DNA from: Nonomuraea dietziae
GTDB taxonomy: Bacteria > Actinomycetota > Actinomycetes > Streptosporangiales > Streptosporangiaceae
Direction of reading: 5' to 3'
Assembly (NCBI RefSeq): GCF_014195505.1
Contig: NZ_JACIBV010000002.1
Span: 248,001 to 312,000 of the forward strand
Length of the DNA: 64,000 nt
Under the pieces are notes generated by a model. The model had not been told where the DNA came from. It was given only the letters and a program-made list of their open reading frames with translations, and did no database searches. How positions within the stretch are numbered: the stretch's first letter is position 1; each line of letters opens with the position of its first letter. Below are positions 59,224 to 64,000 of the stretch, in pieces. The position numbers and the translations under genes were made by a program.

Positions 59224-62200
59224 ATGATGATCAACGGCAGCCAGATCGTGCTGGCCGGGCGGTTCGGCCGGCTTTCGAAGGATGAGGCCAAGCGCCGTCT
59301 GGAGGCGTTGGGCGCGAAGGTGACCGCGTCGGTCACGGCCAGGACCGACCTGGTCTTCGCCGGGGCGAAGTCGGGGGCCAAGGCGGGTCCTGCGGCGGTA
59401 CGCGGCGTTCCGATCTACGACGAGGACGCGCTGGAGGCCGTGCTCGACGGCAGGGAGCCCGGCACCGCGCCACCGTCCCCGCCGTTCACCGGCGTCCCTG
59501 GCGAGCCGATGGGCCCCGGCGAGGCCCTTGACCGTCTCAAGAACGCCGACTGGTCCGCGTTCTCCCCGGAGCGCGACACCGTGCCGCTGCGGGACGCCCT
59601 CCAGGCACTGGAGCGCGCCCACGGCGTCACCGACGCGCATCGCCTCGCCACCGCCAGACTGCGCGACGCGGGCGCGCTGCTGCGCCACTCCGACGTGCAC
59701 CACGGCGAGCTGAACGGCCACGCGCTCAGCCCGGACGGCCGCCACCTCGCGGTCGGAAGCGGGGCAGGCGACGACTACGACAGGGGCGGCGTCCTTCAGG
59801 TCTTCGAGGTCGCCACCGGCCGCTGCGTCCATGCGATCGACGGCATCATGGGCGGCGTCGGCTTCCCCGGCCACGCGCGCAGCCTCCAGTGGTCGGCGGA
59901 CGGCACGCGGATCGCCCTGGAGTACAACACCAACGCGACCGGCGTGTGGGACCCGTTCGGCACCGCCCACGAGCCGCTCGCCGACGCGTTCTTCCTCGCC
60001 TCCGGCCGGCCGTTGGGCATGGCCCTCGCCCCGGAGGGCAGGCGCGCGTTCGTCTACGGAGGCGGGTCGGACCTCCTTCGCAACGTCGTCGTGGCGATGC
60101 ACGAGGGCTCGGTCGCCGGGCCACCGGACGCCCGCCCGGAGGGAACGGCGCCGATCGAGTTCAGCGGGCCGTCACCCGACGAGTGCGAGGAGATCTGGAA
60201 CGACGAGCCCATGTTCGTCCTGGGCCGGGCGTTCTGGTCGCGCGACGGCTGCCGCGTCTACGGAGAGGCGGCGGACGCGTATGCGGCGATCTCGCTCGAT
60301 GTGGAGAAGCGGCAGGTCGCCTGGGTCCTGCGCCTGGAAGAGGATCCGGAAGCGGCTGCGCCCGAGTGGAGCCTGGACGAACGACTCCTGGCCTGCCAAC
60401 GCGACGGCAGGCTCGTCATCGCCGACGCGCTGACCGGTGAGCCGACGGCGGAGCTTCCTGGCTACCCGGGCGCCGACGTCCTGTGTTGGGGGCCTGGCGG
60501 CCGCCTGGCAGTGGTGGCCCCGGCGGGCGGGAGCGTCGGGATCGTCGACGCGACGACGGGCGAGCACCGGTACGACCTGGACGTTCGGGCGGCCGCCTCC
60601 GACCCGCGCGGCTGGGACGCCCGGTCGTGGGCCTGGTCGCCGAACGGCGAGCGGGCCGCCTGTGTCACCGCCGAGGGGCGGATCGAGATCTGGTCGCTCG
60701 GTGAGCGCCCCGAACGGCTGCGCGTCCTGGACGGCGTCCGGCGCACGGTCGGCCAGGATGATCACGGCTTCGGCCTGGAATGGCCCGCCGCCGACATGCT
60801 GATCGCGATCGGTCCGCACGCGGTGCGCTTCCTCCGTCCCGACACCGGCGAGATCGTGGCCGACCACCCCTTCCACCATGCCCCTGCCTCCGCTCGCCCG
60901 CTCTTCCTCACCGGCCGCGACCTCGGCGACCAGCTCCGGCTCAACCCGACGTTCGCGCTGGACGAGAACACCTGGGCGGTGGCGTTCGAGGACGGCACGG
61001 TCATCGCGCCGGTCGGCAGGCAAGACGATCTCGACGGTCGGCTCTGCTGGTCCGTCGCCCGCCGCTTCGCCTGGCCGTTCCGCTGGGGCGACCGGGAGAT
61101 CTTCCCCGACCCCGCCCACGCGGCAGTGGGGGCGGGGTCGCCGGAGACCGACCGGCTCCTGGCGCCGTTCCTGGGACGTGGCAGCACGGCGGAGGCGAAG
61201 GGGACGTGGCCGCCACCCGACACCGCCACCGTCGGCGACCTGATCACGGTCGTCCGGGGGACGCTGGCCGACCTGACCGTTCATGACTCGGTCGTCCACG
61301 CGGAGTGGACCGTCGACACGCTCCAGCAGCTCGCGATGATCCGGGCCCGGCGGCGCGAGGCTGCCGAAGCCCGCGAACTGGCCCTCGCGATACCGGAACA
61401 CCGGCGACGCCTCGGACACCTCGCGCGGATCGCGCTCGCGCTCGGCGCCGCCGGTTTCACGGCAGAAGCCGCCGCCGTCTTCCCCTACGCCGACGCCGAC
61501 CTCGCGGACATGGGCGGTGCGGCGGACACGGCGGCGGACACGGCGGCCGACGCGGCGGCGGTCGCCGGCGCCTGCGCGGTCCTCGGGCAGCATGAACGCG
61601 CCGAGCGGTGGTTCACCGTCGCGCGCGAGGTCGCCGACGCCGACCGCTCGAACTGGACAGTTCGGCTGCCGCTGGTCTGGGCGCTCACCGAGTGCGGCCG
61701 GGAGCAGGAGGCCCGCGTCGTGCTGGACGAGGGCGTGGGCACGCCGGGGGGCCGGCACCACGGCGTGCCCTGGCTGGTCTGCCTGCTCAGGAGGGGCGAG
61801 ACGGAGCTGGTGCGCGAGCTGATCGGGGAGCGCAGCGTGCCGAACGACCCGAACGAGCGGCACTCCTACGGCGTGCGCTGGTTCGACGACTGGACGGCTG
61901 CCCGCGCGCTCACCGTCCACGGGCAGCCGGAACTGCTCCGGCTGTGGGGCGACATCAACTGGGCCTCGGTGCGCGACCACCTGCCAGTGGCCGAACGGAT
62001 CGCGGCCGAGGGCATGCCCACCAGCCCGACCGGCGACCAGCTGATCGATCTGGCCGCCCAGTACGCCGGGCTCGCGAACCTCCCCAAGGCGACCAAGCGT
62101 CGCGAATGCGCGTGGGCGGCCAAGAAGGCGGCGGAGTGCGGCCACATCAGCGCCGTGCTCGACCTGCTGCCAGGGACGAACGACCCCGGCAGACACGGGA

Positions 62201-62280
62201 TGGGCAGTGACGAGCGCGCCTGGGTCGCGCTCAGTGCCCTGCGGACCATCGCGATCGGCGTGGACGTCGATGTCTGGTGA
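59224..62280 (+). CDS. BRCT / WD-propeller / helical-repeat fusion protein
   Basis: A 1018-residue protein from ATG at 59224. Residues about 1-80 are a BRCT domain (IVLAGRFGRLSKDEAKRRLE, LGAKVTASVTARTDLVFAGA). From about 155 to 620 are WD/YVTN-like propeller blocks (HALSPDGRHLAVGSGAGDDY, SLQWSADGTRIALEYNTNAT, RSWAWSPNGERAACVTAEGR). From about 690 to the end are paired helices resembling TPR/SEL1 (IRARRREAAEARELALAIPE, ACAVLGQHERAERWFTVARE). BRCT domains bind phosphopeptides or DNA ends; the combination suggests a scaffold. No enzymatic motif. It stands alone, 171 bp after the TetR gene. Confidence 0.85.
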   Translation: MMINGSQIVLAGRFGRLSKDEAKRRLEALGAKVTASVTARTDLVFAGAKSGAKAGPAAVRGVPIYDEDALEAVLDGREPGTAPPSPPFTGVPGEPMGPGEALDRLKNADWSAFSPERDTVPLRDALQALERAHGVTDAHRLATARLRDAGALLRHSDVHHGELNGHALSPDGRHLAVGSGAGDDYDRGGVLQVFEVATGRCVHAIDGIMGGVGFPGHARSLQWSADGTRIALEYNTNATGVWDPFGTAHEPLADAFFLASGRPLGMALAPEGRRAFVYGGGSDLLRNVVVAMHEGSVAGPPDARPEGTAPIEFSGPSPDECEEIWNDEPMFVLGRAFWSRDGCRVYGEAADAYAAISLDVEKRQVAWVLRLEEDPEAAAPEWSLDERLLACQRDGRLVIADALTGEPTAELPGYPGADVLCWGPGGRLAVVAPAGGSVGIVDATTGEHRYDLDVRAAASDPRGWDARSWAWSPNGERAACVTAEGRIEIWSLGERPERLRVLDGVRRTVGQDDHGFGLEWPAADMLIAIGPHAVRFLRPDTGEIVADHPFHHAPASARPLFLTGRDLGDQLRLNPTFALDENTWAVAFEDGTVIAPVGRQDDLDGRLCWSVARRFAWPFRWGDREIFPDPAHAAVGAGSPETDRLLAPFLGRGSTAEAKGTWPPPDTATVGDLITVVRGTLADLTVHDSVVHAEWTVDTLQQLAMIRARRREAAEARELALAIPEHRRRLGHLARIALALGAAGFTAEAAAVFPYADADLADMGGAADTAADTAADAAAVAGACAVLGQHERAERWFTVAREVADADRSNWTVRLPLVWALTECGREQEARVVLDEGVGTPGGRHHGVPWLVCLLRRGETELVRELIGERSVPNDPNERHSYGVRWFDDWTAARALTVHGQPELLRLWGDINWASVRDHLPVAERIAAEGMPTSPTGDQLIDLAAQYAGLANLPKATKRRECAWAAKKAAECGHISAVLDLLPGTNDPGRHGMGSDERAWVALSALRTIAIGVDVDVW

Positions 62281-62446
62281 TCCTGTGCCCCGGTCGCGTG
62301 CCGGCGCTGCCACCCGCCCCATTGGCCGGGGTGGTGCAAGGGCCACCGGCATGCGGCAGCCGCGTCGCGTTCAGGAGCCGGTGCCCGGCTTACGCCGGTA
62401 GCCGAACCTTGGCGCGACCTGCGTGATGTCGGCCACCGTGAGGCGT

Positions 62447-63082
62447 ATGCGACTGACAAAGCTTGGTCATGCGTGTGTGCGGTTGGAGAAGGACGGACGG
62501 GTGCTCGTCATCGATCCCGGGGCCATGACCCCGGAGCCCGACGCCCTGGACGGCGCCGAGGCGGTGCTCGTCACGCACGAGCACTTCGACCATTTCGAGC
62601 CAGGACGGTTGCGAGAGGCCGTCGAGGCCGAACCGCGCCTGACCGTCTACACATGTCCAGGGGTGGCACGGCGGCTCGGCGAACTGGGCGAGCGCGTGCA
62701 GGTCGTACGTGAAGGCGACACGTTCACCGCCGCCGGGTTCGACCTGACCGTCTTCGGTGAGAAGCACCACTTCAGCCACCCCGATGCGGCGCCGGTGGAC
62801 AACGTCGGTTTCCTCGTGGACAACGAGGTCTTCCACCCAGGGGACGCGCTGACGGTGGTGGAGGCGCCCACGGTCCTGGTCGCCGGGCAGGCGCCCTGGA
62901 TGACCGTTCCCGACCTGGTCGCCTACCTGCGCACCGCCGCCCCCCTGCGCGCCTACGCCGTCCACGACGGTCTGATGAACGAGTGGGGCCTGCAGGTCCT
63001 GGACGGCGTGCTCGCCATGGAGGCGGAGCGCTCCGGAGCCGACATCCGCCGCCTCAAGCCCGGCGAGAGCGTCGAGCTCTGA
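62447..63082 (+). CDS. Metallo-beta-lactamase-fold hydrolase (UlaG-like)
   Basis: A 211-residue protein from ATG at 62447 (MRLTKLGHACVRLEKDGRVL). The metal motif is VTHEHFDHFEPG (HxHxDH), with further ligands in KHHFSH and NEVFHPGDAL. It is the UlaG/YtnP-like branch of MBL-fold enzymes; substrate unknown. A long-armed hairpin follows the stop. Confidence 0.9.
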   Translation: MRLTKLGHACVRLEKDGRVLVIDPGAMTPEPDALDGAEAVLVTHEHFDHFEPGRLREAVEAEPRLTVYTCPGVARRLGELGERVQVVREGDTFTAAGFDLTVFGEKHHFSHPDAAPVDNVGFLVDNEVFHPGDALTVVEAPTVLVAGQAPWMTVPDLVAYLRTAAPLRAYAVHDGLMNEWGLQVLDGVLAMEAERSGADIRRLKPGESVEL

Positions 63083-63091
63083 GCCGGCCGG

Positions 63092-63138
63092 GGGGCGACA
63101 CGGCCCGTTCCCGCGGTACTCCGTGGTGGTGTCGCCCC
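63092..63138. terminator. Long-loop inverted repeat after MBL gene
   Basis: GGGGCGACAC (63092-63101) and GTGTCGCCCC (63129-63138) are perfect arms separated by 27 bases, in the gap between the convergent MBL and MFS genes. It probably acts as a terminator. Confidence 0.5.
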
Positions 63139-63252
63139 GCTCAGCTCGCCGTCGTGGATCACGCCGTCCACTTCATCGTCTTTCGGAGCGTGGACGGCGG
63201 CGCGGCCTGTGCCTCGCGTCGGTGGTTGGCGGTCGGGCCACGGTGCGGCGCG

Positions 63253-64000
63253 TCAGTGGGTGGGGGCTTCGACGCGCTCCTCCATGAGATTTTCCGTCGG
63301 TGACTGTGCCCTGGTACGGGCGAGCTCCGGCAGGAGGGAGCCGATCCCGAGGACGGCCAGCCCGACGCCCAGCCAGAGGGGGGCTCGCAGCCCGAAGCCG
63401 TCGATGGCCAGCCCGCCGACCGCGGAGCCGACGATCACCCCGAGGGTGATGAAGGAGGCGTGGACGGTGTTGACCAGTGGCCCCGCGTTGCCGACGCGCT
63501 GGACGCGTACGGCCATCGCGGGGTTCATGGTCACCCCGACCAGCCCGACACCCAGCATCGCGATCACCGCGGGGACGCTGAGGTGGGCGAACAGCGCGAA
63601 ACCGGCCAGGAAGATCGTGTTGAGGATCAGCCCGGCCAGCAGGACGCTGATGGTGTGCCTGTCGGCCAGGCGTCCGACGACGTGGTTCCCGATCACGGTG
63701 GCGGCGCCGTACGCGACGAGCAGCAGGGGCACGGTCCCCGAGGAGAACCCGGTGACCTGGGTGAGGATCGGGCTGAGATAGCTGAAGGCGGCGAAGGTCG
63801 CGCCGATGATGAGGGTGCTGGTCGACAGCGCCAGCCACAGCCTGCTGTTCCTGAAGACCGCCACCTCCTGCCTGAAGTCGCCGGTGCCGCCGTCAGCACG
63901 CCCGAGCCCGGGAACGCCCATCGTGGTGGCGAGCGCGGCGATGACAGTCAGGGCGCCGACGGCCCAGAAGGCGGCACGCCAGCCGAACTGCCCGCCGATC
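63253..64000 (-). CDS. MFS transporter (5' end outside window)
   Basis: Only the C-terminal part of about 249 residues is in the window. The frame is open to the right edge (FGWRAAFWAVGALTVIAALA), continuing through GATFAAFSYLSPILTQVTGF, VGRLADRHTISVLLAGLILN and VNTVHASFITLGVIVGSAVG. About seven membrane helices are visible. It resembles the AraJ/YdhP-type DHA1 sugar or drug exporters. The ending is LMEERVEAPTH. Confidence 0.9.
   Translation of the reverse strand, partial: IGGQFGWRAAFWAVGALTVIAALATTMGVPGLGRADGGTGDFRQEVAVFRNSRLWLALSTSTLIIGATFAAFSYLSPILTQVTGFSSGTVPLLLVAYGAATVIGNHVVGRLADRHTISVLLAGLILNTIFLAGFALFAHLSVPAVIAMLGVGLVGVTMNPAMAVRVQRVGNAGPLVNTVHASFITLGVIVGSAVGGLAIDGFGLRAPLWLGVGLAVLGIGSLLPELARTRAQSPTENLMEERVEAPTH

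Noticed and set aside
60172..62352. 726-codon antisense frame opposite the BRCT-propeller gene
   Set aside because: Composition is rich in Arg, Gly and Val with no domain and no ribosome site. The plus-strand frame has clear domain repeats and normal codon bias.
1..64000. tRNA, rRNA, riboswitch or CRISPR loci
   Set aside because: No cloverleaf with a TTCGA-type T-loop, rRNA signature, repeat-spacer array or recognisable riboswitch core was seen by reading both strands. A covariance-model search would be needed to exclude them fully.

Overview
The window is high-GC DNA with codon use and gene families typical of a filamentous actinomycete. The SARP/AfsR-type regulator, Ser/Thr kinase with membrane tail, XRE/MmyB and WYL regulators, DUF574-type methyltransferase and STAS protein fit Streptosporangiaceae-like or Streptomyces-like genomes. 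The species cannot be named from sequence alone. No rRNA, tRNA or CRISPR array was seen.

Left part (1 to about 32 kb) is an accessory region crowded with mobile-element debris. Real genes sit as islands between broken ones: a dioxygenase-like lipoprotein, an AlkZ-like protein, a hydrolase with a divergent WYL regulator, an SDR with a divergent XRE regulator, a TetR/MFS pair, and several small secreted or membrane proteins. The debris includes:
- a scrambled Tn3-family transposase
- a tyrosine integrase that has lost its first catalytic arginine
- an IS5-family relic
- the terminus of a Tn402/Tn5053-like transposon with the first codons of tniA
- an intact IS481 element with a tandem end
- four copies or remnants of one IS5-like element (A at 21629-24015, B at 24084-24944, C at 25998-26908, D near 29.1 kb), copy A being split by an IS110 element
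- a MITE-like derivative of the same IS
- an intact IS256 element.
Several genes here carry single in-frame stops.

Right part (about 32 to 64 kb) looks like ordinary chromosome with dense, mostly intact genes. In order it holds:
- a zinc alcohol dehydrogenase, an M81 peptidase with a decayed ROK gene, an AraC regulator, a VOC protein, a secreted DUF5648-like protein and a DUF2786 protein
- an arsenic cluster (ArsR with a frameshifted tail, YnfA, Acr3, ArsC)
- an SRPBCC-ArsR-MFS operon, a flavin-binding oxidase-like protein and a TetR regulator
- a quinone-oxidoreductase-like enzyme, a large SARP/NB-ARC/TPR regulator and an FMN reductase
- a Ser/Thr kinase, an epimerase-like protein, a STAS protein and a DUF574 methyltransferase
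- an MFS protein, a methionine aminopeptidase with a divergent XRE regulator, an aldo/keto reductase with a divergent TetR
- a 1019-residue BRCT/beta-propeller/helical-repeat protein, a metallo-hydrolase and a second MFS protein cut by the window end.

The observations I would check first are these. The IS110 element has a roughly 340-bp leader that repeats 11 bp of its own right end, as expected of a bridge-RNA guide. Interleaved (pseudoknot-like) inverted repeats surround the transposase start in the IS5-like copies. A Tn402-type terminus lies in an actinomycete. Twin GGTATAGTWATACC operators sit between map and an XRE gene. The BRCT-propeller fusion protein is also unusual.
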